Positions 32,554 through 40,991 of a stretch of DNA of 64,000 nucleotides are shown here, one piece after another. The notes under the pieces are model-generated. The model was given only the letters and a program-made list of their open reading frames with translations, did no database searches and was not told the origin of the DNA. The first letter of the stretch is position 1, and the number at the start of each line of letters is the position of its first letter. The translations under genes and the position numbers were made by a program. Origin of the DNA: Litoribacter ruber (GTDB taxonomy: Bacteria > Bacteroidota > Bacteroidia > Cytophagales > Cyclobacteriaceae); the NCBI RefSeq assembly GCF_018500185.1, contig NZ_JAHBGI010000006.1:105875-169874 (forward strand). Direction: 5' to 3'.

Positions 32554-33651
32554 TTATTTGATGCTGCTTTTTATCAGAATTGTTCTGGTGGGGCTAAGCG
32601 GGTCGTTACTGAAAATTGTAATGGTTTTATGGTCCAGCCCCTGTCTGCCCCGAGGGTCAAAGGTAAACCTCAGTTGCTCTTTGTCACCAGGCGCGATATC
32701 ATAATTTCTAAGCTCCACTTGCAAACATTCACAATTGGAAACCACCTTGCGAATGTTGACAGGCTGCCCGCCCATGCTGCTCAAGGTCACGGCATTGCTA
32801 ACCGGTCTGTTACTGGAAACATTACTCAGATTCACATTCACGTCGGATATTCCCAGCTTAGGCTGATCGTTTACCTCAGACTTTTTTACCGGAGGAAAAT
32901 ACTCATGCACTGTAGTCAAAAGGCGGACTTCCATTTCGGTAGTCCCCCTGTCTTCAATGAAAAACTGTATCCTCTCATCGAAAAAGCCCAGATCCCCCTT
33001 TTGTTCCCCATCATAGGTGATTTCCAAAATCCCTCTGGATTTGGCTGGCACAATTGCCGGGCTCATTTTCAGTTTGATATGGTCTGGCAGTACGGTTTTG
33101 GAATCGTTGAGCGTCACAGACATATCCTTGAAGTTAAAAAAGTCCACGTATTTGGTCTTGGGCTCATTATTAATTATATCCCCAACATTTACACTGGTAA
33201 ATTTGAACCCCATATCGCCCACCCGGTGCGAATAATGCACATCCACATTTTCGGGGTAAGGCAGGTTATAACCTTCCAGAAAAAGTGTATCCCCGTCGGA
33301 ATCAATGTTGGTTTTGACGATTACCATCTTACTGAACTGCCCTCCCCTATTGGTAGGGTCGTATGCCACCTTGATCTCACCGATTTTGTCTTGGTACAGG
33401 GTATCAGTAGTGTAGGAGGCCACTGTACAGCCGCAGTCGGTTTCTACATTTTGAATAAAAACAGGAAAATCAGCTCTATTCACAAAATAGAAATCGCTGG
33501 TGACCATCCCCGATTCTTCCATCACCATGCCGAGGTCTACCCGTTGTTTTTCCCAAATAATTGGCCGGTCAGCAATCGACTGAGCAGCAAGACCATGGGC
33601 AAATCCCAAATAGAAAATCACACCTAAAAGACTGAATACTGAATTTCTCAT
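32554..33651 (-). CDS. DUF1573 domain exported protein
   Basis: The 365-aa protein starts MRNSVFSLLGVIFYLGFAHG, a signal peptide cleaved around AAQS, followed by repeated Ig-like/ASPM-type beta domains. The DUF1573 signature is seen in FYFVNRADFPVFIQNVETDC-GC near residue 65 and again near the C terminus (RKVVSNCECLQVELRNYDI, FTFDPRGRQGLDHKTITIFS). The domain pair brackets a middle beta region. Role is unknown; these proteins may bind other exported or cell-envelope proteins. The longer in-frame start at 33789 would enter the divergent trpS gene, so I use the ATG at 33651. Confidence 0.87.
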   Translation of the reverse strand: MRNSVFSLLGVIFYLGFAHGLAAQSIADRPIIWEKQRVDLGMVMEESGMVTSDFYFVNRADFPVFIQNVETDCGCTVASYTTDTLYQDKIGEIKVAYDPTNRGGQFSKMVIVKTNIDSDGDTLFLEGYNLPYPENVDVHYSHRVGDMGFKFTSVNVGDIINNEPKTKYVDFFNFKDMSVTLNDSKTVLPDHIKLKMSPAIVPAKSRGILEITYDGEQKGDLGFFDERIQFFIEDRGTTEMEVRLLTTVHEYFPPVKKSEVNDQPKLGISDVNVNLSNVSSNRPVSNAVTLSSMGGQPVNIRKVVSNCECLQVELRNYDIAPGDKEQLRFTFDPRGRQGLDHKTITIFSNDPLSPTRTILIKSSIK

Positions 33652-33722
33652 AATGGCAAATAACGGTAAAAAAACAGGGATTTGTGTGCACATTTCTTTA
33701 ATTTGCGCCAAAAATTTTATCG

Positions 33723-34694
33723 ATGGCGAGAGTATTAACAGGAATTCAAAGTTCAGGTAGGCCCCACTTGGGCAATTTGTTAGGAGCAATCGAACCTGCG
33801 ATTGCCTTGACGAAAAAAAACAACAACGAATCTTTCATTTTTATTGCCGATTTTCATTCTTTGACCACTATCAAAGATGCTTCCACCCGAAGGGAAAACG
33901 TGCAGGCTGTGGCTGCTGCCTGGCTTGCTTTTGGGCTGGACATCAACAAAAGTGTATTCTACCGACAGTCCAGAATACCAGAGGTAGCCGAATTGACTTG
34001 GTATCTCAGCTGCTACACCCCTTTTCCAATGCTTGCCAATGCGCACAGTTTTAAGGACAAAGCGGACCGTTTATCTGATGTTAACGCGGGGCTTTTCACA
34101 TACCCAGTGTTGATGGCTGCTGATATTTTGCTTTATCAAGCGGATATCGTCCCTGTCGGGAAAGACCAACTGCAACATTTGGAAATGACCCGTGATATCG
34201 CCAGTTCATTTAACCACAAGCTGGGAGAGGACTTCTTCACCCTTCCGGAGGCCCGAGTAAACGAAGAGGTGATGATCATTCCGGGTACCGATGGACAAAA
34301 GATGAGCAAATCATACAACAACTATATCGACATCTTCCTACCGGAAAAGCAGCTTAAGAAAAATATCAACAGCATAGTCACCGACAGTACCCCATTGGAA
34401 GACCCCAAGGACCCGGACGCCTGCAATGTGTTTAAACTATTTAAACTTATAGGTACAGCTGAGGAAACCCAGGTGCTTAGAGAAAAATACGAAGCGGGTA
34501 ATTTCGGATATGGCCATGCCAAGAAAGAATTTATGGGCTTAATTCTGGACAAATACGCGGAGCAACGCAAGGAGTTTGATTTCTATATGAGCCACTTGGA
34601 AGAGCTGGATTTGAAACTTTCAGAAGGTGAGGCCAAGGCTAGGGAAATTGCCAGTGAGCTGATGAGAGACATTCGGTTCAAGTTAGGCTTTTAA
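33723..34694 (+). CDS. trpS: Tryptophanyl-tRNA synthetase
   Basis: The 323-aa class I synthetase charges tRNA-Trp. It begins MARVLTGIQSSGRPHLGNLL, where PHLGN is the HIGH-equivalent motif. VGKDQLQHLEMTRDIA and IPGTDGQKMSKSYNNYID (KMSKS loop) follow in order, with the short C-terminal anticodon-binding helices. Length is normal. ATG start 71 nt from the divergent DUF1573 start. Tryptophan biology recurs in this window with a tryptophan dioxygenase some 5 kb away, but no regulatory link is visible. Confidence 0.96.
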   Translation: MARVLTGIQSSGRPHLGNLLGAIEPAIALTKKNNNESFIFIADFHSLTTIKDASTRRENVQAVAAAWLAFGLDINKSVFYRQSRIPEVAELTWYLSCYTPFPMLANAHSFKDKADRLSDVNAGLFTYPVLMAADILLYQADIVPVGKDQLQHLEMTRDIASSFNHKLGEDFFTLPEARVNEEVMIIPGTDGQKMSKSYNNYIDIFLPEKQLKKNINSIVTDSTPLEDPKDPDACNVFKLFKLIGTAEETQVLREKYEAGNFGYGHAKKEFMGLILDKYAEQRKEFDFYMSHLEELDLKLSEGEAKAREIASELMRDIRFKLGF

Positions 34695-34697
34695 ATA

Positions 34698-34733
34698 AAA
34701 AGGCGCGACGGGGAAATCCAGTTGCGCCTTTTT
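34698..34733. terminator. Terminator after trpS
   Basis: A 9-bp stem (34698-34706 with 34724-34732), extended loop and T tract lies between convergent genes. It can act on both strands. Confidence 0.82.
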
Positions 34734-34749
34734 AATTGTTTTACTTCAT

Positions 34750-35172
34750 TTATCTTGATCTCCAGAGGTCTTTTAAAGAGACCCCGTTGATTTGCATCAC
34801 AAATCTCGTTGGATTGGGTACAAGGATAATTCTCACATCCTGTCCGTCAAATTGCTCAGATTCCACCGGCACACCTTCCATGCCTTTTACCTCATAGCTC
34901 ACTACACCTCTTGCATCGGGAAGCATCGGGGTGTATTTGTTTGCCAAATAGGCGGAAGGCAATAAGACATCATTGTCTGGACAAAGCTTGTCATATATAT
35001 TTTCCAACTGCGTTTCCAGATATGGTCCAAATTCCTCATTTAGATCATCTTCCAAATCGTGAAGCTCTTCTTCAATATCATCATAGTCCGGATCGGCATA
35101 GGTTTTCTTGCTCAGTGAGATTCTCTTTTCCACAATCGCCGTCAAATCCCTGTCGAGTTTGTCTAAATCCAT
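34750..35172 (-). CDS. Hypothetical acidic protein (140 aa)
   Basis: The 140-aa cytosolic protein has a strongly acidic helical N-terminal half (DPDYDDIEEELHDLEDDLNE around 27-46) and a beta-rich C-terminal half (GVVSYEVKGMEGVPVESEQF; VRIILVPNPTRFVMQINGVS). I recognise no family. The spacing, ATG start and codon pattern support a real gene; related sequences are probably limited to Bacteroidota, but I cannot check. It is monocistronic, transcribed leftward from the region shared with the hpd promoter. Confidence 0.7.
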   Translation of the reverse strand: MDLDKLDRDLTAIVEKRISLSKKTYADPDYDDIEEELHDLEDDLNEEFGPYLETQLENIYDKLCPDNDVLLPSAYLANKYTPMLPDARGVVSYEVKGMEGVPVESEQFDGQDVRIILVPNPTRFVMQINGVSLKDLWRSR

Positions 35173-35295
35173 AAATAAAGGTTTGTAGTTTTCAATGTAA
35201 ATATGAAGGTAAAGAATAAGGAAAAAGTTTCCAAAAAGGGCTGAATTTAAAGTTTTCCCCTCATTTGGGCATAGTTCAACTATTGCGGGAATGTA

Positions 35296-35327
35296 TTGCC
35301 GAAATTGGCTAGAAAATTTTATCTTTG
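35296..35327 (+). promoter_or_regulatory. Promoter of hpd
   Basis: TTG at 35296-35298, a 21-nt spacer and an exact TATCTTTG -7 box at 35320-35327 match the Bacteroidota consensus. The start codon lies 39 nt downstream. Confidence 0.62.
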
Positions 35328-35366
35328 TCTACACCAAAAATGAATATAAACCCAAAACTATAGATT

Positions 35367-36461
35367 ATGCAAGAAGATTTTCTGCCTATAAACGGCACAG
35401 ATCACGTTGAAATGTATGTGGGGAATGCAAAGCAGTCTTCACTTTTTTATCAGTACGCATTCGGTTTTGAGCAAATCGCTTATGCCGGGCCCGAAACCGG
35501 AGTAAAGGATCGCGCCTCGTATGTTCTTAAGCAGGGGAAAATCAGATTGGTGCTCACTACCCCTCTACAGCAGGATCACCCCATCGCCGACCATATCAAA
35601 AAACATGGTGATGGCGTGAAGGTTTTGGCCCTATGGGTGGATGATGCTGAAAAAGCCTATCAGGAAACCACTTCCAGAGGCGCTGAATCCTATGAGGCCC
35701 CAAAGGTGCTTTCTGACGAAAACGGCGAGGTGAAGGTAGCATCCATCAGAACATACGGAGAGACAATCCACACCTTTGTGGAAAGAAGTAAATACAATGG
35801 TCCTTTCCTTCCAGGTTTCATTGAAAAGAAAAGCTTGTACAAATCCACTCCGGTAGGTTTCAAGTTCATAGACCACTGCGTAGGTAATGTCGGATGGGGC
35901 GAAATGAACAAATGGGTAGAGTTTTATGAAAAAGTAATGGGCTTCAATTTGCTGGTTACTTTTGATGACAAGGATATTTCCACAGAATATACCGCCTTGA
36001 TGTCCAAGGTTGTTTCCAACGGAAACGGCTACATCAAGTTCCCAATCAACGAACCTGCAGAAGGAAAGAAAAAAAGCCAAATCGAGGAGTACTTGGACTT
36101 CTACAATGGCGCGGGCGTTCAGCACATGGCTATTGCTACTGACAATATTATCGAGACCGTGACTGAGTTGAGAAATCGCGGTGTGGAGTTTTTGGAAGTG
36201 CCTGGCACGTATTATGATGACTTGCTAGACCGAGTTGGGGCGATCGAAGAGGACCTGGAGCCTTTGAAGAAGCTGAACATATTGGTGGACAGAGACAATG
36301 AGGGCTACCTGTTGCAGATTTTCACCAAGCCGGTTCAAGACAGACCTACCCTGTTTTTTGAAATCATCCAGAGAAAAGGTGCAAAATCCTTTGGAAAAGG
36401 CAATTTCAAAGCTCTTTTTGAAGCAATCGAAAGGGAGCAGGCGCTTAGGGGCAATCTGTAA
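35367..36461 (+). CDS. hpd: 4-Hydroxyphenylpyruvate dioxygenase
   Basis: The 364-aa Fe(II) enzyme converts 4-hydroxyphenylpyruvate to homogentisate in tyrosine degradation. It consists of two vicinal-oxygen-chelate halves. The three iron ligands are visible in the C-terminal half: His170 (FKFIDHCVGNV), His253 (GAGVQHMAIAT) and Glu332 (LFFEIIQRKGAKSFG). The FGKGNFKALFEAIEREQ tail, which closes over the active site, is intact. No homogentisate dioxygenase or fumarylacetoacetase is adjacent. A good promoter precedes it and a terminator follows, so it is transcribed alone. Confidence 0.95.
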   Translation: MQEDFLPINGTDHVEMYVGNAKQSSLFYQYAFGFEQIAYAGPETGVKDRASYVLKQGKIRLVLTTPLQQDHPIADHIKKHGDGVKVLALWVDDAEKAYQETTSRGAESYEAPKVLSDENGEVKVASIRTYGETIHTFVERSKYNGPFLPGFIEKKSLYKSTPVGFKFIDHCVGNVGWGEMNKWVEFYEKVMGFNLLVTFDDKDISTEYTALMSKVVSNGNGYIKFPINEPAEGKKKSQIEEYLDFYNGAGVQHMAIATDNIIETVTELRNRGVEFLEVPGTYYDDLLDRVGAIEEDLEPLKKLNILVDRDNEGYLLQIFTKPVQDRPTLFFEIIQRKGAKSFGKGNFKALFEAIEREQALRGNL

Positions 36462-36482
36462 GCTAAGATAAACAAATTAAAC

Positions 36483-36551
36483 AAGTCCCAAGTTTTTAAA
36501 GCACCGAACAATCAAAAATGGTTTTTGGTCTTAGACTTGGGGCTTTTTTAT
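36483..36551 (+). terminator. Terminator after hpd
   Basis: An 11-bp stem with one G-T pair (36483-36493 with 36535-36545), a 41-nt loop holding a weaker inner hairpin, and a T-rich tail. Confidence 0.62.
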
Positions 36552-36598
36552 TCCTTTAGCAAAACGTATTTTATTTATATATAACTTTTTATCAGAAA

Positions 36599-38326
36599 AT
36601 GACAGATACACTTATCACCCAAAAAGCTGAAAAATGGCTTAAAAGTAACATTGATGAGGCAAGCAGGTTGGAAATCACCCGAATGATGGCCGCAGAAGAC
36701 CAGTCTGAGCTGGTGGATTGTTTTTACAAAGACCTAGAATTCGGTACCGGCGGCCTTCGTGGAGTTATGGGCGTGGGCTCAAACCGGATGAACGTATATA
36801 CCGTAGGCATGGCCACACAAGGCTTGGCCAATTACTTATTGGCATCCTTTCCAGGCCAGGAGATTAAAGTGGCTATCACCCATGACAACCGCATCAACAA
36901 CACGCTTTTTGCCGAAACTACGGCCAATGTTTTAACCGCCAACGGCATCCATGTTCTTTACTTTAGGGAATTGAGACCAACCCCCATGTTGTCTTTTGCA
37001 ATCAGGCATTTTGGCTGTAAAAGCGGTGTGATGGTTACCGCCTCACACAATCCAAAGGAATACAATGGATACAAGGCTTATTGGGAGGATGGTGCACAGA
37101 TAGTGGCCCCTCACGATAAAAGTATTATCATGGAGGTCCAGAAGATCGACTCCTTTGACAAGGTAAAATGGGAGAAAAATGAATCCCTCATCACCTATAT
37201 CGAGGAGGACTTTGACTTGATCTACTTGAATGAAGTGAAAAAACTAAGCCTTTCGCCGGAGGCTATTCTTACCCAAAAAGACATGCCCATTGTTTTTTCC
37301 CCAATCCACGGGGCAAGTGGCAAAATGGTGCCGGCTGCCTTGAAGGTATTTGGCTTCGAAAACGTTCATGTGGTAAAAGAACAGGCTGAGCCCGACGGAA
37401 ATTTCCCTACGGTGGTATATCCTAACCCAGAAGAGCCAGAGGCTTTGGACATGGCCCTCCAATTGGGCAGAAATGTGAACGCAGCTTTGGTTTTGGCTTG
37501 TGACCCTGACGGGGACAGATATGCTGCGGCCATATTGAATGAAACGGGTGCCTATGAATTGCTGAATGGCAACCAGGCTGGCGTAATCCTCACAGAGTAT
37601 TTACTCTCTAAAATGCAGGAGCAAGGCAGATTGACCGGGGAACACTTTATGGTGAGTACCATCGTGACCACCGACCTGATCCACGAGATTGCCAAAGCTT
37701 ACCGCACTAAATATTATAGCACCCTTACCGGCTTTAAAAACATTGCGATGGTGATCCGGGAAAAAGAAGGTAAAGAAATCTACATTGCCGGCGGGGAAGA
37801 AAGTTTTGGATTTTTGATCGGGGATTTTGTGAGAGACAAAGATGGCGTGTCTGCATGCGCTTTGACTGCTGAAGCAGTTGCCTATTATAGATCCAAGGGT
37901 AAAAGCCTTATTGATGTACTCGCTGACATCTACATGAAGCATGGTTTCTACAAAGAGGCCCTCATATCCGTGACTAAAAAAGGAAAAGACGGTGCAGAGC
38001 AGATCCAACAACTGATGCATGGCTTCAGAACAGCCCGACCAACCCACATTAATGGAATCAAAGTAGTAAAAATTGTGGATGTTCAGGAAAGCATTGAATA
38101 CGATGTAGTGAACAATGCTGAAACACCATTATTGCTTGACAAGTCTAATGTGCTGCAATTCTACTTAGAGGATGGCAGTAAGATTTCGGCTAGACCTTCG
38201 GGCACAGAGCCAAAAATAAAATATTACATTTCTGTACATGAACCGCTTCCAAATCGCGAAGCCTACAGGAAAGTAGAAGAGTCCTTGAATAGAAAAATTG
38301 AAGCGCTAAAAACTTTCTTTGAGTAA
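36599..38326 (+). CDS. Phospho-sugar mutase (PGM/PMM superfamily)
   Basis: The 575-aa alpha-D-phosphohexomutase interconverts hexose 1- and 6-phosphates. The four conserved loops are visible in order: the active Ser in GVMVTASHNPKEYNGYKAY, the metal-binding DPDGDRYAAA, the sugar-binding GGEESFGFLIGDFVRDKDG, and the phosphate-binding RPSGTEPKIKYYI. The N-terminal FGTGGLRGVMGVGSNRMN is typical of the long (about 570-aa) phosphoglucomutase type found in Bacteroidota and Firmicutes. Glucose versus mannose preference cannot be read off. It is followed by a strong bidirectional terminator. Confidence 0.93.
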   Translation: MTDTLITQKAEKWLKSNIDEASRLEITRMMAAEDQSELVDCFYKDLEFGTGGLRGVMGVGSNRMNVYTVGMATQGLANYLLASFPGQEIKVAITHDNRINNTLFAETTANVLTANGIHVLYFRELRPTPMLSFAIRHFGCKSGVMVTASHNPKEYNGYKAYWEDGAQIVAPHDKSIIMEVQKIDSFDKVKWEKNESLITYIEEDFDLIYLNEVKKLSLSPEAILTQKDMPIVFSPIHGASGKMVPAALKVFGFENVHVVKEQAEPDGNFPTVVYPNPEEPEALDMALQLGRNVNAALVLACDPDGDRYAAAILNETGAYELLNGNQAGVILTEYLLSKMQEQGRLTGEHFMVSTIVTTDLIHEIAKAYRTKYYSTLTGFKNIAMVIREKEGKEIYIAGGEESFGFLIGDFVRDKDGVSACALTAEAVAYYRSKGKSLIDVLADIYMKHGFYKEALISVTKKGKDGAEQIQQLMHGFRTARPTHINGIKVVKIVDVQESIEYDVVNNAETPLLLDKSNVLQFYLEDGSKISARPSGTEPKIKYYISVHEPLPNREAYRKVEESLNRKIEALKTFFE

Positions 38327-38328
38327 AG

Positions 38329-38363
38329 AAAAAAGCCTTGCAATGATTTTGCAAGGCTTTTTT
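38329..38363. terminator. Bidirectional terminator
   Basis: A perfect 15-bp stem (38329-38343 with 38349-38363) with T runs on both strands lies between the mutase and a small convergent gene. Confidence 0.9.
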
Positions 38364-38368
38364 TATTT

Positions 38369-38587
38369 TTAACCCCTATTCACAGACTCTTGACCTTTCA
38401 CCTGTCGGTGGGTCAACCAAGTAAAAACAAATCCCAATTGTGGTATGAGGAACAATAAAATTGTTGGCGTCAGATTTTCGGCAGCAAGGCCAAATTCAAT
38501 CTCCAGGGTTCTTCCTGCCATCAACATAATGATGGTAGCAAATAAAGCAAATATATTAGCAGCGATTAATTTATTTCGATTAGACAT
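38369..38587 (-). CDS. Small membrane protein, hypothetical (72 aa)
   Basis: From the ATG at 38587 the 72-aa protein reads MSNRNKLIAANIFALFATII and has two hydrophobic helices (LIAANIFALFATIIMLMA; LTPTILLFLIPQLGFVFTWL) with a short polar connection and a basic C-terminal tail. No family is recognised. A nine-codon upstream extension is possible but adds a non-hydrophobic leader. The gene is monocistronic and lies between terminators. Confidence 0.65.
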   Translation of the reverse strand: MSNRNKLIAANIFALFATIIMLMAGRTLEIEFGLAAENLTPTILLFLIPQLGFVFTWLTHRQVKGQESVNRG

Positions 38588-38740
38588 GGCAGTTTGCGGT
38601 ATAAGGTTATACAATTAATTAAAACAATCTTTCCATAAGAAAGCAAACACTCTTCCAAAAATTATAATTAATAATTTTTTAATTACAAAAAATGGTTAAA
38701 GCATCCAATTTTGTTTATAAACGACCGTGAGGTGTAAAAT

Positions 38741-38774
38741 AAAAAGCATTTCCTTTTCAAAGGAAATGCTTTTT
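38741..38774 (-). terminator. Terminator of the egtB-egtD transcript
   Basis: A perfect 16-bp stem (38741-38756 with 38759-38774) with only a 2-nt gap between arms is followed on the minus strand by T-rich sequence, 31 nt past the egtD stop. Confidence 0.87.
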
Positions 38775-38805
38775 AAAAGATTATAACTGATTGATTTATT
38801 GAAAT

Positions 38806-39771
38806 TTAGGATTTCACCCAGAGGCTATCCGAGAAAAAAGCTTCGTCATCCATAAAATTCTTCTCTACTTTAAACCCTTTTTCCTGGCTTAAGGCGTCAA
38901 TATCATGAAGCCCATATTTTTTGGAAACTTCGGTGAAAATTGGTTCTGCATGGGTAAATTGAAAGGTTTTATGGAGAGCCTCGATGAAAACCTGTTGTTC
39001 TTCCATACTCACCAAGAAACTTTTGCATTCCCCACTTACCGGATCGTAAATGGGCCAATGCTTGAATTTATTAAGCTCAAAATTCCCTCCCAATTCCCTA
39101 TTGATTCTTTCCAATAGATTTAAATTAAAATCCCTGGTCACTCCCTGAGCATCATTGTATGCCGCCAAAATAAGTTCAGGGTCTTTTTTCAAGTCAAAAC
39201 CCATCAAGAGTCCATCATTTATCCTAAGCGAATCTGAAATCCTGTCTAATAGCTCTTTGGCGTCTTCTTCCAGAAAATTGCCATAATTGGATCCCAAAAA
39301 CAGCATAAGGGTTGGGCTGCCGTTATCCCATTCGCGGTCCTTCAAAGCGTGTCTGTAGGTCCCTGTGATTGGATGGACTTTTACTTGGGGACATATCTCT
39401 TTAAGGTCCTCTTCCAGCTCCTTCAATACGTAACCCGAGATATCAATGGGAAAATAGGTAAACTCCACTTTCTGATCACATAAATATTGAATAAGTATTT
39501 TGGTTTTTAAGCCATTCCCGGCACCGAGCTCCACCAGGTTAAAAGGCTTTCCCGATTTTGCAAACCTGTCCAGGATTTGGGCCTTATAGGTTTCCAAAAT
39601 TGCATATTCGGTGCGTGTAAGGTAATATTCCGGCAATGCCATAATAGCCTGAAAGAGCTTGTCGCCCTTCTCATCATAGAAATACTTGGAGGGGAGTGTT
39701 TTGAGCGGGGATGAAAGCCCCTGAAGCACATCCTGGGCAAAAATTTGGTCGTAAGTGGTAGTGTGGTTCAT
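38806..39771 (-). CDS. egtD: L-histidine N(alpha)-methyltransferase (EgtD)
   Basis: The 321-aa SAM-dependent enzyme trimethylates histidine to hercynine, the first step of ergothioneine synthesis. The EgtD-specific N-terminal region is clear: PSKYFYDEKGDKLFQAIMAL followed by PEYYLTRTEYAIL. The SAM site shows FNLVELGAGNGLKTKILIQY (about 78-97), then FTYFPIDISGYVLKELEEDL and LMLFLGSNYGNF. It is 4 nt downstream of egtB and shares its transcript. EgtB plus EgtD are sufficient for the chemistry when a lyase is provided elsewhere; no egtC or egtE is seen here. Confidence 0.93.
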   Translation of the reverse strand: MNHTTTYDQIFAQDVLQGLSSPLKTLPSKYFYDEKGDKLFQAIMALPEYYLTRTEYAILETYKAQILDRFAKSGKPFNLVELGAGNGLKTKILIQYLCDQKVEFTYFPIDISGYVLKELEEDLKEICPQVKVHPITGTYRHALKDREWDNGSPTLMLFLGSNYGNFLEEDAKELLDRISDSLRINDGLLMGFDLKKDPELILAAYNDAQGVTRDFNLNLLERINRELGGNFELNKFKHWPIYDPVSGECKSFLVSMEEQQVFIEALHKTFQFTHAEPIFTEVSKKYGLHDIDALSQEKGFKVEKNFMDDEAFFSDSLWVKS

Positions 39772-39775
39772 ATAG

Positions 39776-40921
39776 TTATTTAGCTAATCTAATTCCTGAA
39801 AATTGCCATCTGGATGGCGTACTGAAAAAATTCCTATAGGTTTTTCTGGAGTGATTTGGAGAAGTGGCAATTGACGCCCCTCTCAAAACCATCTGGTTCA
39901 CCATAAATTTCCCGTTATACTCCCCTATCGCCCCGGGAGCCTTGGCGTATCTGGGGTAGGGCAAATAGGCCGAACTGGTCCACTCCCACCGCTGTCCCCA
40001 GTCAAATTGGTCGGAGGCAGCCTCCCATTCGAATTCGGTGGGAAGCCTACAGCCTTTCCAAGCGGCATAAGCAGCAGCCTCGTAAAACGAAATATGGGCT
40101 ACCGGGGCATCCCACTCAATCGGTTTTAGTCCATTAAGAGTATAATAAAAAAATTGATCGTTTTGTTTGTGCCAGTAAAGGGGTTTGTCGAATTCATGCT
40201 TATTTAACCAATCCCAGCCCTCCGAGTGCCAAAAGTTGTGATCTTCATAGCCACCGGCCTCCATAAATTCTAGAAACTCTCTATTGGTCACCAAGCTTTT
40301 GGAGATCTCAAAGGGCTCCAAAAAAACTTTGTGACGGCCATGTTCATTGTCATAAGAAAAGCCGTCTCCCTCAAACCCTATTTCATACAGTCCTTCTGTC
40401 ATCTTAACCCAACCTTCTGCGTCTTGAACCTTATATTCATTGCAGTCCAATACTACCGGAAATAAGGGATTGAGGGAAAGGTTGTATTTTAAATCTGTAA
40501 GCAATAGCTCCTGATGCTGCTGTTCATGATTGAGCCCCAACACCATCAAATCGTGGATTTTTTGGTTGATTTCTGTTTTTTGGAAAAAGCGCTCAACACC
40601 CCGATTCACATGGTCTCTATATGCAAAGACCTCCCTCACGGTAGGCCTCGTCATCAGGCCACGATGATCCCGTTGGGTTCGGTCTCCCTTACCATTGTAG
40701 TAACTATTAAAAAGAAAATTGAAGTCTGGATGAAATTCCGAATACTCTGGGTCGAGCTCCTTCAATACAAAAGTCTCAAAAAACCAGGTTGTATGGGCAA
40801 GGTGCCATTTGGTCGGGCTAACTTCTTCGCTGGCTTGGATTACAAAATCTTCTGTTTCGAGGTTTTCGCTGAGTTCTTCAGTTAAACCTCTAACAGATTT
40901 GAATTGCTCAAAATTAATCAT
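39776..40921 (-). CDS. egtB: Ergothioneine synthase EgtB (hercynine oxygenase family)
   Basis: The 381-aa non-heme iron enzyme forms the C-S bond on hercynine using a thiol and O2. An N-terminal DinB-like domain carries the iron ligands: His43 (LAHTTWFFE) and His132/His136 in GLNHEQQHQELL, the HxxxHxE motif. A formylglycine-generating-enzyme-like C-terminal domain follows (GLYEIGFEGDGFSYDNEHGR, AYAAWKGCRLPTEFEWEAA, RGASIATSPNHSRKTYRNFF). The thiol donor may be cysteine or gamma-glutamylcysteine; without a neighbouring egtA or egtC, direct use of cysteine is plausible but not proven. It is the first gene of a two-gene unit with egtD. Confidence 0.93.
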   Translation of the reverse strand: MINFEQFKSVRGLTEELSENLETEDFVIQASEEVSPTKWHLAHTTWFFETFVLKELDPEYSEFHPDFNFLFNSYYNGKGDRTQRDHRGLMTRPTVREVFAYRDHVNRGVERFFQKTEINQKIHDLMVLGLNHEQQHQELLLTDLKYNLSLNPLFPVVLDCNEYKVQDAEGWVKMTEGLYEIGFEGDGFSYDNEHGRHKVFLEPFEISKSLVTNREFLEFMEAGGYEDHNFWHSEGWDWLNKHEFDKPLYWHKQNDQFFYYTLNGLKPIEWDAPVAHISFYEAAAYAAWKGCRLPTEFEWEAASDQFDWGQRWEWTSSAYLPYPRYAKAPGAIGEYNGKFMVNQMVLRGASIATSPNHSRKTYRNFFSTPSRWQFSGIRLAK

Positions 40922-40991
40922 TTCAAAGTTTTAAAAGGTGAAACGATTCAATTTAGCAATTTTTTTATTAAAATTTAAATATTTATTATCA

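Noticed and set aside
33652-33789. Extension of the DUF1573 protein to 33789
   Set aside because: It would overlap divergent trpS and hide the signal peptide starting at 33651.
39776-40921. OvoA (5-histidylcysteine sulfoxide synthase) instead of EgtB
   Set aside because: There is no C-terminal methyltransferase fusion and a true EgtD lies next to it.
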